Shown: in pieces, positions 6,536 through 15,809 of the stretch
Layout: every line of letters starts with the position of its first letter
Numbering within the stretch: the stretch's first letter is position 1
NCBI GenBank assembly: GCA_002314875.1
Contig: DCHS01000002.1
Coordinates: forward strand, 79,710-132,758
Origin: Prevotellaceae bacterium UBA1746
GTDB taxonomy: Bacteria > Bacteroidota > Bacteroidia > Bacteroidales > Bacteroidaceae
DNA length: 53,049 bases
Direction: 5' to 3'
Made by a program: the position numbers and the translations under genes
The notes under the pieces: generated by a model
Told to the model about the DNA's origin: nothing
Database searches by the model: none
What the model saw: the letters and a program-made list of their open reading frames with translations, nothing else

Positions 6536-8908
6536 TCAACGAACTACTGCCACCTTTGCAACAACGGATTGCTTACCGTCAGGAGAGGACACCATAAAGT
6601 AGTAAATGCCACTTCCTACGCGTTCTCCGCTGGGCCCACGACCGTCCCAGGTGAAAGTTCCACCGATGCTAGTACCTGCGGCTACTGTGTGGCCAGAGGT
6701 GGAGACTACCTTGACATCAGAATCATAAACAAGGCCGTCAAGGACTACGGGACCGCTATAATCAGGACGAACGGGGTTAGGGTATACACGAAGGTTGTCA
6801 CGGGATAGACTTTCCTCGGTCTCGGAAGCATCGCTATGATAGCTCATCAAACCGATATCGGTACCGATGAAGACTTCTCCGTTCTTGGGATGGCAAGCAA
6901 TATTCCAGATATTATCGGAAATAAGGGGACTATTGGAAGAGAGAAAATGATAGATCGTAGTGATACCGTCAGCAGAGATAAGATATACACCATCGCCCTG
7001 AGTTCCAATCCACTTACGGTTAGCCCCGTCAATGGCAATAGCTGTTACTGCTGCACCATTAAGCAGGTAGTCGGCATAGTTCGTTCCGTCATTACGGGGA
7101 ACCTTCACCTGAGTGATGAGGAAGTCACTGTTTGCCCAGTCGTCGGGATTATCCACAACAACCAGACCTTCGTCGGTTCCCATCCAGATACGTCCGTCAT
7201 GATCCTGTGCCAGACAGTAAGCAGAGTGGAAAGTAAAAGCTGTACCATCCTCATTAATAAAAGATGTTCGGTAGGTATAGACATCATCACGGGTCATATC
7301 GAGCGTGCCGTTGAAATCCATACAAAGGAAACCCGCATCGACATTACTGTCCGCACTACGCTGAGCCACCCAGAGACGACCTTTGGTATCGATAAGGGAC
7401 TTTTCGAACCAACGCGCCTTACTGATGGGGGTGTAATAGAAGGGAATCCATTCGCCACTTGCTTTACGGCACCAAATGGCGGTATCAACACTGTTGTTCG
7501 CTACATAGAAATTGCCCTGATCGTCCATGATACCAGCGTCACAACGAACGTGGTCGTAGCTCTTAGACGATGAACAGGACTCCATCTTGGAGTTACCCTG
7601 GGTGTACTGTTTGATAATCCTATCACCGTTATATTCGAAGATACCATTACGGCCTGTTGTAACGAAATAGTGGTTGGAATCAAGGGGATCCTTAGAGATG
7701 GAAGTAGCGTCCTGAGACACCGTGAGGTGCTTCATTAGGTAGCCGTTGGCCGTTGTCGGAGTTTCAAATTCGTGCCAGTCACCATATTCGTCCATCCACA
7801 TAGCAGTATAGGTATTATGGCTACCATCGGTGGGGTCTGTACGACCTCCGGCTAGATACAGCGTCTCGTCATAGAAACGGAGGAAATAGGGGAGATCATA
7901 ACGGGGGCCAAAGCATCCGAAACTGGAGGCATCGGCAACGAAACCGCTAGTGGAAAGGGCGTAATGAGTAATACCACTGCCCTTCTTAGCAGTCCAGCAG
8001 CCTCCATCGCTAGCGGGATAGATACATTCACATCCGTGGGTAACGGAAATGGTGTTGACGGTCTGAGGCTCGGAAGCCTTTACTTCACAAATCTCATTGG
8101 CATTATGGGCAATAAGAACCTTACCGTCAGTCATCATGTTCGTCAACTGCAACTTGTTCAGACGTGTCAGTACTCCAGCCTTGCTTAGAGACCAAAGGCC
8201 GAAGGTATCGTAAGCACCGGTAGTTCCCGCCACATAGGGAGCCATCATGAAAAGGTCTTCGCCAAGGAGACCCATGCGGGTGATGTAGTTCCCGCTGAAC
8301 TTTGTCCAAAGTGAAGCGTCGAGGAGGTTCTCATTCATACCGATAGTGAGGACGGAACAAATCTTCAAGGCAGCAAAGACCTTGCCCTGGTAGATAGCTG
8401 CACTCGTACAACCTCCAATGGGATAACGTCCCTTAATAACCCCCTGCTTCACGGAAATCCAAAGGAGGCCCTCGTTGGTAGAAAGCAATGCATTATCTCC
8501 CTCAACGAACAGGTCGTTGAGAGCAAAGTCATTATCAGGATTATCCTTGAACTGCGGAATGTTCGTTACTTCATCCGTACGGGTATTCAGCAAGTCGATG
8601 TTACCATTAGAATAAATAATGACAAGGGTGTGCTGGGAATTGCTGTAACCCAGAAACTTCACATTCATATCGGAAAGTGAAGAATAGAGTTTGTCAATCT
8701 GATGAACCTCGTTGGTCTTCAAGTCGTATGAGAGGACGTTTCCACTCATAATGGCGTAGACCATACCGTCTCCCTCAATGACGTCAGTAGCGTCATAGTA
8801 GGAAAAATAGGTGGTCCAACTGTCTATCGATGTCGCCTTTGAAGAAAGGGCGCTCATCGGTAACAAGGTGAAAAGTATAGCAACAAAGCTGCTAAATAAT
8901 CGATTCAT
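6536..8908 (-). CDS. porZ: T9SS-associated beta-propeller protein PorZ
   Basis: 790 residues from the ATG at 8906-8908. The open frame extends 23 codons further, but the signal peptide MNRLFSSFVAILFTLLPMSALS starts here. The body is built of propeller blades of the two-component-regulator type, such as WISVKQGVIKGRYPIGG, LWVAQRSADSN, RIWMGTDEGLVVVDNP, RKWIGTQGDGVYLIS and VFIGTDIGLMSYHS. The end is a T9SS C-terminal domain (LRVYPNPVRPDYSGPVVLDG...GIYYFMVSSPDGKQSVVAKVAVVR). PorZ is part of the surface attachment complex with PorU, PorV and PorQ in Porphyromonas, where it helps deliver A-LPS to cargo. Last gene of the leuS-yitT-rdgB-porZ unit, 61 bp after rdgB. Confidence 0.88.
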   Translation of the reverse strand: MNRLFSSFVAILFTLLPMSALSSKATSIDSWTTYFSYYDATDVIEGDGMVYAIMSGNVLSYDLKTNEVHQIDKLYSSLSDMNVKFLGYSNSQHTLVIIYSNGNIDLLNTRTDEVTNIPQFKDNPDNDFALNDLFVEGDNALLSTNEGLLWISVKQGVIKGRYPIGGCTSAAIYQGKVFAALKICSVLTIGMNENLLDASLWTKFSGNYITRMGLLGEDLFMMAPYVAGTTGAYDTFGLWSLSKAGVLTRLNKLQLTNMMTDGKVLIAHNANEICEVKASEPQTVNTISVTHGCECIYPASDGGCWTAKKGSGITHYALSTSGFVADASSFGCFGPRYDLPYFLRFYDETLYLAGGRTDPTDGSHNTYTAMWMDEYGDWHEFETPTTANGYLMKHLTVSQDATSISKDPLDSNHYFVTTGRNGIFEYNGDRIIKQYTQGNSKMESCSSSKSYDHVRCDAGIMDDQGNFYVANNSVDTAIWCRKASGEWIPFYYTPISKARWFEKSLIDTKGRLWVAQRSADSNVDAGFLCMDFNGTLDMTRDDVYTYRTSFINEDGTAFTFHSAYCLAQDHDGRIWMGTDEGLVVVDNPDDWANSDFLITQVKVPRNDGTNYADYLLNGAAVTAIAIDGANRKWIGTQGDGVYLISADGITTIYHFLSSNSPLISDNIWNIACHPKNGEVFIGTDIGLMSYHSDASETEESLSRDNLRVYPNPVRPDYSGPVVLDGLVYDSDVKVVSTSGHTVAAGTSIGGTFTWDGRGPSGERVGSGIYYFMVSSPDGKQSVVAKVAVVR

Positions 8909-8969
8909 AATCTTGAGATTTATGGGGATTTCCGCCTTTGGCGAGTTTCCCCCACTTATGTGAGATTGT

Positions 8970-9548
8970 TCAGGCATTCAGAAAGGCACAGAGTTTCTGG
9001 ACGGCACGAGCACGGTGGGACATGGTGTTCTTGACATCAACACCTAACTCAGCGAAAGTCTTGCCGGTATCTTCGGGAGAGAAAACGGGGTCATAGCCAA
9101 AACCGTCCGTTCCGCGACGCTCTGTGGCAATGAAGCCTTCGACCTTACCTTCGAAGATATGCTCCTCTCCTTTTAATATTAACGCAATAACAGTGCGAAA
9201 TTGTGCACGACGATCTTTTTTTTCTTTCAATTCGTCCAAAATCTTGGAAACATTGGCCTCGGTGTCATTGCGATCGGGGTAGGCATAACGTGCAGTATGA
9301 ACGCCGGGACGTCCGTCGAGCGCCACAACCTCAAGACCCGTGTCGTCAGCGAAAACATCTACACCATACTTCTCATAAATGTAGCGGGCCTTTTGGAGCG
9401 CATTGCCTTCCAGTGTGTCACTGTCCTCCGGTATTTCCTCAAAACAGCCGAGTTCCGCAAGACTGAGAATTTCAAACTTATCCCCCACAACGGCTTTGAT
9501 TTCCTCCAGTTTGTGAGCGTTATTGGTTGCTATGACGAGTTTGTTCAT
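8970..9548 (-). CDS. rdgB: Non-canonical purine NTP pyrophosphatase (RdgB/HAM1)
   Basis: 192 residues, the usual family length. It hydrolyses ITP, dITP and XTP to monophosphates, keeping deaminated purines out of DNA and RNA. Motifs are LVIATNNAHKLEEIK at the N-terminus (substrate-binding T-x-N-x-x-K), FADDTGLEVVALDGRPGVHTARYA (catalytic acid region), GTDGFGYDPVF, and the C-terminal MSHRARA. It lies 6 bp after yitT and 61 bp before porZ on the same strand. Confidence 0.96.
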   Translation of the reverse strand: MNKLVIATNNAHKLEEIKAVVGDKFEILSLAELGCFEEIPEDSDTLEGNALQKARYIYEKYGVDVFADDTGLEVVALDGRPGVHTARYAYPDRNDTEANVSKILDELKEKKDRRAQFRTVIALILKGEEHIFEGKVEGFIATERRGTDGFGYDPVFSPEDTGKTFAELGVDVKNTMSHRARAVQKLCAFLNA

Positions 9549-9554
9549 AAACTA

Positions 9555-10535
9555 TTAATTTTTAACTTCTTCAAGAGCGTTTTTAACCTTCTCGTTCTTA
9601 GTCTTGGCCTTGCGCATCTGATCAAAACCATCACCGAAAACACCAGCGGCAAGCATCTGACTAACGAAAGCCTGAGGGTCAATAGCCTGAATGATGGAGA
9701 AGATATTCTTGCTCTCACGCTTTTTCGCCATCACCATGAGAACCTTGGAAGGCTGCTTGGTGAACCAGCCCTGACCATCGAGAACCGTCACACCACGATG
9801 ATAGACATTGATGGCGGTAGCAATTTCCTCGTATTTCTTTGAGATAATCAGGAACTGCACCGACTGACGACGGGAATTGTTGACATAGTCCAAGGTGAGA
9901 TTCATTATCAACAAGGTCGTGTAGCCATAGAGTAACTGCACAATATTGCTGCCGGGAAGGAGCATAGAGGTTGTAATAATCAGCACATCGCACATCATCA
10001 TCACAGAACCCAAAGAGACATTCTTATACTTGTTGATGATGGAGGCAATGATATCTGTACCTCCCGTTGAACCTCCATTACTGAAGACCAGACCGATGCC
10101 GATGCCACAGATTCCGGCACCGAAGATAGCGCTCATAAAGGCGTTATCGCAAAGACGCGGCAGATTGACGTGCTCATTGAAACTGGCGAAAATAGCGGGG
10201 TCTTTCACATACATATGCTGCATAATGACTTCGACACCACCCAACAATACCGTCAGTGTAATAACAGCAAATATGGTTTTAATACAGAACTTCCAACCGA
10301 GTACCTTCACCGCAATGATGAGGAGAATGATGTTACTCAGGAAGTAAGTGTACTGAACCTTCCAGAAACCGGTAGCATAAAAGATGATAGCACCAGCACC
10401 GGCCAAGCCTCCTGTTGCAATTTCATAGGGCAGCAGAAAGCAGTTGAAGCCGATGGCATAAAGCAGGAGGCCGATGGTTATCCAAGCGTACTCCGATGCT
10501 ATCTGTAAAGGTGAAATCTTGTAATTCAGGGGCAT
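9555..10535 (-). CDS. YitT family membrane protein (DUF161/DUF2179)
   Basis: 326 residues. The N-terminal two thirds hold about five or six hydrophobic segments (residues about 15-40, 45-70, 72-95, 130-155, 170-195, 200-220) with the family blocks NCFLLPYEIATGGLAGAG and GLVFSNGGSTGGTDIIA. A cytoplasmic DUF2179 domain follows (QFLIISKKYEEIATAI, HRGVTVLDGQGW, VLMVMAKKRES). Transport or other function is not established for the family. The stop lies 6 bp before rdgB and the start 1 bp after the leuS stop, so co-translation with leuS is likely. Confidence 0.93.
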   Translation of the reverse strand: MPLNYKISPLQIASEYAWITIGLLLYAIGFNCFLLPYEIATGGLAGAGAIIFYATGFWKVQYTYFLSNIILLIIAVKVLGWKFCIKTIFAVITLTVLLGGVEVIMQHMYVKDPAIFASFNEHVNLPRLCDNAFMSAIFGAGICGIGIGLVFSNGGSTGGTDIIASIINKYKNVSLGSVMMMCDVLIITTSMLLPGSNIVQLLYGYTTLLIMNLTLDYVNNSRRQSVQFLIISKKYEEIATAINVYHRGVTVLDGQGWFTKQPSKVLMVMAKKRESKNIFSIIQAIDPQAFVSQMLAAGVFGDGFDQMRKAKTKNEKVKNALEEVKN

Positions 10536-10536
10536 A

Positions 10537-13440
10537 TTATGCAGGCTTAACTACAAAGTTTACGATACGCTTGGGAACGGCAATGACCTTGACAACCTGC
10601 ATTCCCTCGAGGTACTTCTGCGCCTCAGGAGCAGATTGTGCGAGTTCCTGCATCTGAGCAGGAGTTGCATCAGCGGGGAAGTCAAAGCTGAAACGAACCT
10701 TACCATTGAACTGAACACCGAGTGTTACGGTGTCTTCCTTGAGATATTCCTCGTTACAAACAGGCCAGGGAGCATCGCAGACGGTAGTCTCGTGGCCAAG
10801 TTTGTGCCAAAGTTCCTCAGAGAAATGAGGAGCGAAAGGAGCGAGGAGGATAACGAGTTGCTCAAGAGTCTCACGGCTCTGGCACTTCTGCTGCTGAAGT
10901 TCGCTGACAGCCACCATGAAGGCAGGAATACTGGTATTATAAGAGAAGGCCTCGATGTCTTCAGTCACTTTCTTAATGAGCTTATGGAGCGTCTTAAGGT
11001 TTTCCTTGGTAGGAGCAACATCCTGAGCTGCAACTTGGTCGTCTTTAGTCCAATAGAGGTTCCATGCTTTCTTGAGGAAACGGAAGCAACCATCGATGCC
11101 GGCAACATCCCAAGGCTTGCTCTGCTCGATGGGACCGAGGAACATTTCGTAGAGACGGAGGGTGTCTGCACCATATTTTTCGCAGATATCATCGGGATTA
11201 ACGACGTTGTACTTGGACTTGGACATCTTCTCGATAGCCTGGAAGATAACATACTGGCCCTGCTCGTTGAGAATGAACTCAGCATCGTGGAACTCAGGGA
11301 GCCACAGACGAATCTTCTCGATGTCGAGGAGATTACCGTTGACGGTCTTGATGTCGGTGTAGATTGGATCAAGTTCCTGACCTTCGAAGAAGTAGCGGTT
11401 CTTCTTTGCTGCATCGTCATATTTCACCTCGAGGAGGTCATAACTGTAATAGGTGTTGGTACCCTTAAGACGGAACACGAAGCTGGACCAACCCTGGATC
11501 ATACCCTGGTTGATGAGCTTCTGGAAAGGCTCTTCCTTCTTGCTCACACCGAGGTCGAAGAGGAACTTGTTCCAGAAACGGCTATAGATCAAGTGACCGG
11601 TCGCGTGCTCAGAACCACCTACATACAGGTCTACATTCTGCCAGTACTCTGCAGCCTCTTCGCTGAGGAGTGCCTTGTCATTCTTGGGATCCATATAACG
11701 GAGGTAGTAAGCACTTGAACCCGCAAAACCAGGCATAGTATAAAGTTCGATGGGGAAGATGGTCTTCTCATCAATCAGCGCCTTATCGACAATCTGCTTG
11801 TTAGTTTCATCCCAAGCCCAGATCTGAGCATTGCCAAGAGGAGGCTCGCCAGTCTTAGTAGGCTTGAAGTCGGTCACCTGAGGAAGTTCGATGGGGAGAC
11901 ATTCCTCGGGAATCATCGTGGGAATACCGTTTTTGTAATATACGGGAAAGGGTTCACCCCAATAACGCTGACGACTGAAGATGGCATCACGGAGACGGAA
12001 GTTAACCTTTACACGACCAAGATGATGTTCCTTTACGAAACGCTTGGTCTCTGCAATAGCCTCCTTGATCGTCTTGCCATTGAGATTTAGGGCCTCTCCT
12101 TCATACTTAACGCTCTTGTCCTCGCTGACAGGAGAATTCATAACGATACCTTCCTTCGCATCGTAGCTTTCTTCGCTGACATCAGCACCTTCGACAAGGG
12201 GAATAATAGGAAGATTGAAGTGTTTTGCAAACGCGTAGTCACGACTGTCATGAGCGGGAACAGCCATAATGGCACCTGTACCATAACCAGCAAGTACATA
12301 TTCGGAAATATAGATAGGACACTTGTCACCGGTAATAGGATTGATACCATAAGCACCAGAGAAGACACCAGTTACAGTGTGGTCAATCATACGCTCTCGC
12401 TCGGTACGACTCTTAACGTACTTGATATATTCCTCAACTGCAGCCTTCTGTTCGCTGGTAGTCACACGCTCAACAAGTTCGCTTTCAGGAGCGAGAACGA
12501 AGAAAGTAACACCGAACATGGTATCGGCACGAGTGGTGAAGATGGTGAAATCAACTTCCTGGTCTTCAACCTTAATCTGAACTTCGGTACCTTCGCTTCG
12601 ACCAATCCAGTTTTTCTGGGTTTCCTTAATGGAGTCACTCCACTGAATGGTCTCGAGACCATCAAGTAAACGCTGGCTGTAAGCGCTGACACGGAGACAC
12701 CACTGACGCATCTTCTTCTGCTCAACAGGAAAACCGCCACGCTCGCTCACACCATTGACAACTTCATCATTAGCAAGCACAGTACCGAGTTCGGGACACC
12801 AGTTCACCATGGTTTCACCCATAAATGCGATACGGTAATTCATCAGCACCTGGCTCTTAGCCTGCTCGTCCATAGCCTTCCACTCATCAGCGGTAAAAGA
12901 AAGCTCTTCAGTGCAGGCAACATCGATGCCATCAGTACCCTTTGCATCAAAGTGCTTGATCAATTCTTCGATTGGCTGAGCACTCTGGCACTTGTTGCAG
13001 AAGAATGAGTTGAACATCTTCTGGAACGCCCACTGGGTCCAATGGTAATAGTCGGGGGTACAGGTACGAACCTCACGGTCCCAGTCAAAGCAGAAACCTA
13101 TTTGGTCTAACTGATGACGATAGGTATCGATATTCTGGAAAGTGCTGATAGCGGGATGTTCTCCCGTCTTGATAGCATGTTGTTCTGCGGGAAGACCATA
13201 GGCATCGTAGCCCATAGGATTGAGGACATTGTAGCCCTGAAGACGTTTGTAGCGGGCATAGATATCGCTAGCAATATAGCCTAAAGGATGACCAACGTGC
13301 AAACCAGCACCAGAGGGATATGGGAACATATTGAGAACGTAGAATTTCTTCTTGTTCTTGTCTTCTGTTACGTGGTAAGTTCCTTCCTTGGCCCAAGTCT
13401 CACGCCAATGTTTTTCAATGTCTCTGAAATTGTATTCCAT
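10537..13440 (-). CDS. leuS: Leucyl-tRNA synthetase
   Basis: 967 residues. Class Ia aminoacyl-tRNA synthetase charging tRNA-Leu. The HIGH motif is HVGH (residues 48-51, in PYPSGAGLHVGHPLG), and KMSKS is at 738-742. The editing (CP1) domain contains the threonine-rich TIFTTRADTMFGVTF and the GTGAIMAVPAHDSRDY block. It is about 100 residues longer than the E. coli enzyme. Much of the extra length is a leucine-specific insertion before KMSKS (about residues 655-735, YYSYDLLEVKYDDAAKKNRYFF onward), typical of Bacteroidetes LeuRS as far as I recall. It opens the leuS-yitT-rdgB-porZ operon and has its own promoter. Confidence 0.97.
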   Translation of the reverse strand: MEYNFRDIEKHWRETWAKEGTYHVTEDKNKKKFYVLNMFPYPSGAGLHVGHPLGYIASDIYARYKRLQGYNVLNPMGYDAYGLPAEQHAIKTGEHPAISTFQNIDTYRHQLDQIGFCFDWDREVRTCTPDYYHWTQWAFQKMFNSFFCNKCQSAQPIEELIKHFDAKGTDGIDVACTEELSFTADEWKAMDEQAKSQVLMNYRIAFMGETMVNWCPELGTVLANDEVVNGVSERGGFPVEQKKMRQWCLRVSAYSQRLLDGLETIQWSDSIKETQKNWIGRSEGTEVQIKVEDQEVDFTIFTTRADTMFGVTFFVLAPESELVERVTTSEQKAAVEEYIKYVKSRTERERMIDHTVTGVFSGAYGINPITGDKCPIYISEYVLAGYGTGAIMAVPAHDSRDYAFAKHFNLPIIPLVEGADVSEESYDAKEGIVMNSPVSEDKSVKYEGEALNLNGKTIKEAIAETKRFVKEHHLGRVKVNFRLRDAIFSRQRYWGEPFPVYYKNGIPTMIPEECLPIELPQVTDFKPTKTGEPPLGNAQIWAWDETNKQIVDKALIDEKTIFPIELYTMPGFAGSSAYYLRYMDPKNDKALLSEEAAEYWQNVDLYVGGSEHATGHLIYSRFWNKFLFDLGVSKKEEPFQKLINQGMIQGWSSFVFRLKGTNTYYSYDLLEVKYDDAAKKNRYFFEGQELDPIYTDIKTVNGNLLDIEKIRLWLPEFHDAEFILNEQGQYVIFQAIEKMSKSKYNVVNPDDICEKYGADTLRLYEMFLGPIEQSKPWDVAGIDGCFRFLKKAWNLYWTKDDQVAAQDVAPTKENLKTLHKLIKKVTEDIEAFSYNTSIPAFMVAVSELQQQKCQSRETLEQLVILLAPFAPHFSEELWHKLGHETTVCDAPWPVCNEEYLKEDTVTLGVQFNGKVRFSFDFPADATPAQMQELAQSAPEAQKYLEGMQVVKVIAVPKRIVNFVVKPA

Positions 13441-13484
13441 ACTATTTGTGTGTTTGTTTTTGCGATATTACTATTTTTGCGGTG

Positions 13485-13515
13485 CAAAATTAGCACTTAC
13501 ACGCCGAAAAACAAA
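13485..13515 (-). promoter_or_regulatory. Bacteroidota-type promoter of the leuS operon
   Basis: On the minus strand TTTG (13512-13515), a 19-bp spacer, and TAATTTTG (13485-13492). The predicted leader is about 38 nt. It lies back to back with the plus-strand promoter at 13533-13564. Confidence 0.75.
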
Positions 13516-13532
13516 GGAAAATTACATTTTTC

Positions 13533-13564
13533 TTTTCCAGTTTTAGACAAAAGGTTTAACTTTG
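13533..13564 (+). promoter_or_regulatory. Bacteroidota-type promoter of the PCMD lipoprotein gene
   Basis: TTTT (13533-13536; consensus TTTG), a 20-bp spacer, and TAACTTTG (13557-13564). The predicted start is about 47 nt before the ATG at 13618. This rules out the much longer reading-frame extension that overlaps leuS. Confidence 0.65.
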
Positions 13565-13617
13565 CACCCGATAATTCGCAAGATACTAGCAAGAAACTAA
13601 ATAGAATAACATTTTTT

Positions 13618-14886
13618 ATGAAAAAAATTCTCATGGCTCTCCTCCTTTGCAGTGGCACGATGATGCTTCATAGCTGTATCTCCGAGGAACCTCTGAACAT
13701 GGAGTGCGACATCACAAGCATCACAATTGATGTTGATGAGCCCACTACCCTTTTTTATAATGCCGCTGATGCCTCAAAGTCCATCAGCGAATTGAGTCTG
13801 ACTTATACTCAGGACACGATTACTTTCATCACACGCATTGATGCCAACATCGGTAATTTCCCTGTTACTCTCAACTACACGGAAGGTGCAACGCCTTACC
13901 TCTTCACTTCCGAAACAGCTTTTGAAGTTTTCAAAAACGGTTCTGCCGTGGATTTTGCTAAAGGCCCCCGCCACTTTCGTATCGTATCTCAGGACGAGGC
14001 TTGGCATCGTGATTATTTTGTAAAGGTCGTTCATCGCAATAAGACAGGCGGTGACATGCTTTTTGACTTTAACACCTATCTGCTCGATCCTAACAACTCT
14101 GAGAAGTTCTACATCTGGCCTGCAACAGATGAAAATGCAATCAACGGTTTCATGCAAGGTGACATCTATTGGAAGAATGGTAATCCGGGATATAAACTCT
14201 CCAAATCTACCGCAAAACCTGATGAATATCCCACTGTTCCTATTGTTGGAGGTGGCCCTGACGGCAGTGACTGTGTAAAGATGGAAACTATGGATACCGG
14301 CTCCTTCGGAAAGATGGTTGGACTTCTGATGGCCAGCGGTTCTATGTTCACGGGAACATTCGATGTTGCCAATGCTTTAAAAAACGCATTAAAAGCAACA
14401 GTTTTCGGTCGACCTTTCGCCCATAAGCCCGTACGTTTCTCCTTTGATATGAAGTACGAACCTGCTGCTAATTTCCAAAACAGCAAGGGTGAATTCCTCG
14501 GTAATGTCATCGACGAACCAGATGCTTACCTTTGCATTTACCGCATCAATGATGCAGACGGAAAACCAACAGTCATCAATGGTGCCAATGTAGTTACTAG
14601 CGAAAATATCGTTGGTATGGCTCGTCTGCCTCATAATTATGTCAAAAATGCTGACGGTTCTCTCAGCGATCTTCCCTGTAATACCCCCATTCACGGCATC
14701 GAAAAGTCCTGGACACACGTTGTCCTTGATGTTAATTACACAGAAGAACTTGATCCTCAAACTCTTGCCAATATGGGATATGGTTTGTATATCGGTTTTG
14801 CCAGTAGTTGGCAAGGGGCTTACTTCGAAGGGGCCATCGGCAGCAAGTGCTGGATTGACAATGTACGCGTTGAATGCGCAGAATAA
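13618..14886 (+). CDS. PCMD-domain lipoprotein
   Basis: 422 residues from the ATG at 13618; the frame is open further upstream but there overlaps leuS and precedes the promoter. A lipoprotein signal ends LHSC (C20). ISEE follows, and acidic residues at +3/+4 fit the Bacteroidota surface-export signal, so the protein is probably on the outer face of the outer membrane. A short beta domain (about residues 30-130) precedes a PCMD-type domain (putative carbohydrate metabolism domain): WKNGNPGYKLSKST, CVKMETMDTGSFGKM, SGSMFTGTFDVAN, GRPFAHKPVRFSFDMKYEP and a C-terminal jelly-roll ending CWIDNVRVE. Such proteins probably bind or process glycans, but no catalytic residues can be named. The next gene, 31 bp on, encodes an outer-membrane barrel. 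Confidence 0.8.
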   Translation: MKKILMALLLCSGTMMLHSCISEEPLNMECDITSITIDVDEPTTLFYNAADASKSISELSLTYTQDTITFITRIDANIGNFPVTLNYTEGATPYLFTSETAFEVFKNGSAVDFAKGPRHFRIVSQDEAWHRDYFVKVVHRNKTGGDMLFDFNTYLLDPNNSEKFYIWPATDENAINGFMQGDIYWKNGNPGYKLSKSTAKPDEYPTVPIVGGGPDGSDCVKMETMDTGSFGKMVGLLMASGSMFTGTFDVANALKNALKATVFGRPFAHKPVRFSFDMKYEPAANFQNSKGEFLGNVIDEPDAYLCIYRINDADGKPTVINGANVVTSENIVGMARLPHNYVKNADGSLSDLPCNTPIHGIEKSWTHVVLDVNYTEELDPQTLANMGYGLYIGFASSWQGAYFEGAIGSKCWIDNVRVECAE

Positions 14887-14917
14887 AATAAACTGATTTT
14901 CTAAGACTTTAATTCCT

Positions 14918-15745
14918 ATGAGATATTTTATTGCAGCACTCTTCGCTGCCACAACATTGACCATAAACGCTGCTACCATCTTCGGACAGGACGATGACTA
15001 CAAAGCCACAACCAATGTCCAAGACAGCTGGGAAAAGTGGGGGCCTAACTATATTAACCATACCGCAGATTACCGCATCCGTCTGGGTTACTCAATCGGA
15101 GGAACTATGCCTATCCCCGTTCCCGCAGAGATTCGTTCCATCAATGAATTTTCTCCCAAGGGCGGAATCAACATTGGTTTTGAATTCTCCAAAATGTTTT
15201 CTCGTCGCTGGGGCGTGAATGCCGGTTTCCACATCTTTAACCAAGGTTTCCACACCGCTGCCGATGTAAAAGGATATAAGATGAGCATCACCATCGATGG
15301 CAACTCCATGAGTGGTTTCTTCACGGGTTGTGATGTTACAAATATGCAGATGTCTGGTGTTTCCATTCCCGCTCAGGCATTCTTCCGCATCAGTCCACGA
15401 TGGGATGTAGCCTTCGGTCCCTATGTTTGCACCTATTTCAAAAGTTCTTTCGAAGGCGAAGTTTACGACAATAAGGAAGGTGTTGGCTATCTTCGCGTAG
15501 ATACTCCTACTGGAGAACGTGTCACTATTGACCGTGAAACTCCTGCCACATACGACTTCGAGGAACACATGCGCAGCTGGGGTGCTGGTCTAGAACTTAC
15601 TCTCGATTGGAAGGCAGCACACCATTTTAATGTCTTCGGTATGCTCGACTGGGGACTTTCCAATGCTATCGATCCCGATTTCGATGCTGTTGCCTTCCCG
15701 ATGTTTCCTATCTATGGTACCATCGGTGCTGCTTATCGTTTTTAA
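14918..15745 (+). CDS. Outer-membrane beta-barrel protein (PorT/OmpA-barrel type)
   Basis: 275 residues. A signal peptide (MRYFIAALFAATTLTINAATIFGQ) is followed by repeated amphipathic strands typical of small 8-12-stranded barrels: YRIRLGYSIGGTM, GGINIGFEFSKMFSRRWGVNAGFHIFN, MQMSGVSIPAQAFFRISPRWDVAFGPYV and HFNVFGMLDWGLSN. It ends in IYGTIGAAYRF, with the C-terminal aromatic that outer-membrane proteins use for assembly. It lies 31 bp after the PCMD lipoprotein gene and was probably transcribed with it, so the two may work as a surface pair. The partner molecule is unknown. Confidence 0.8.
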   Translation: MRYFIAALFAATTLTINAATIFGQDDDYKATTNVQDSWEKWGPNYINHTADYRIRLGYSIGGTMPIPVPAEIRSINEFSPKGGINIGFEFSKMFSRRWGVNAGFHIFNQGFHTAADVKGYKMSITIDGNSMSGFFTGCDVTNMQMSGVSIPAQAFFRISPRWDVAFGPYVCTYFKSSFEGEVYDNKEGVGYLRVDTPTGERVTIDRETPATYDFEEHMRSWGAGLELTLDWKAAHHFNVFGMLDWGLSNAIDPDFDAVAFPMFPIYGTIGAAYRF

Positions 15746-15809
15746 AAAAGTAGCTTCATTTTCTAAAGCACAGCATTTAAAGCCTAGCTTATCGTTTCTA
15801 AAATAAGAA

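Noticed and set aside
13288..13617. Upstream extension of the PCMD lipoprotein frame into leuS
   Set aside because: The promoter at 13533-13564 and the lipoprotein signal at 13618 show that translation starts there.
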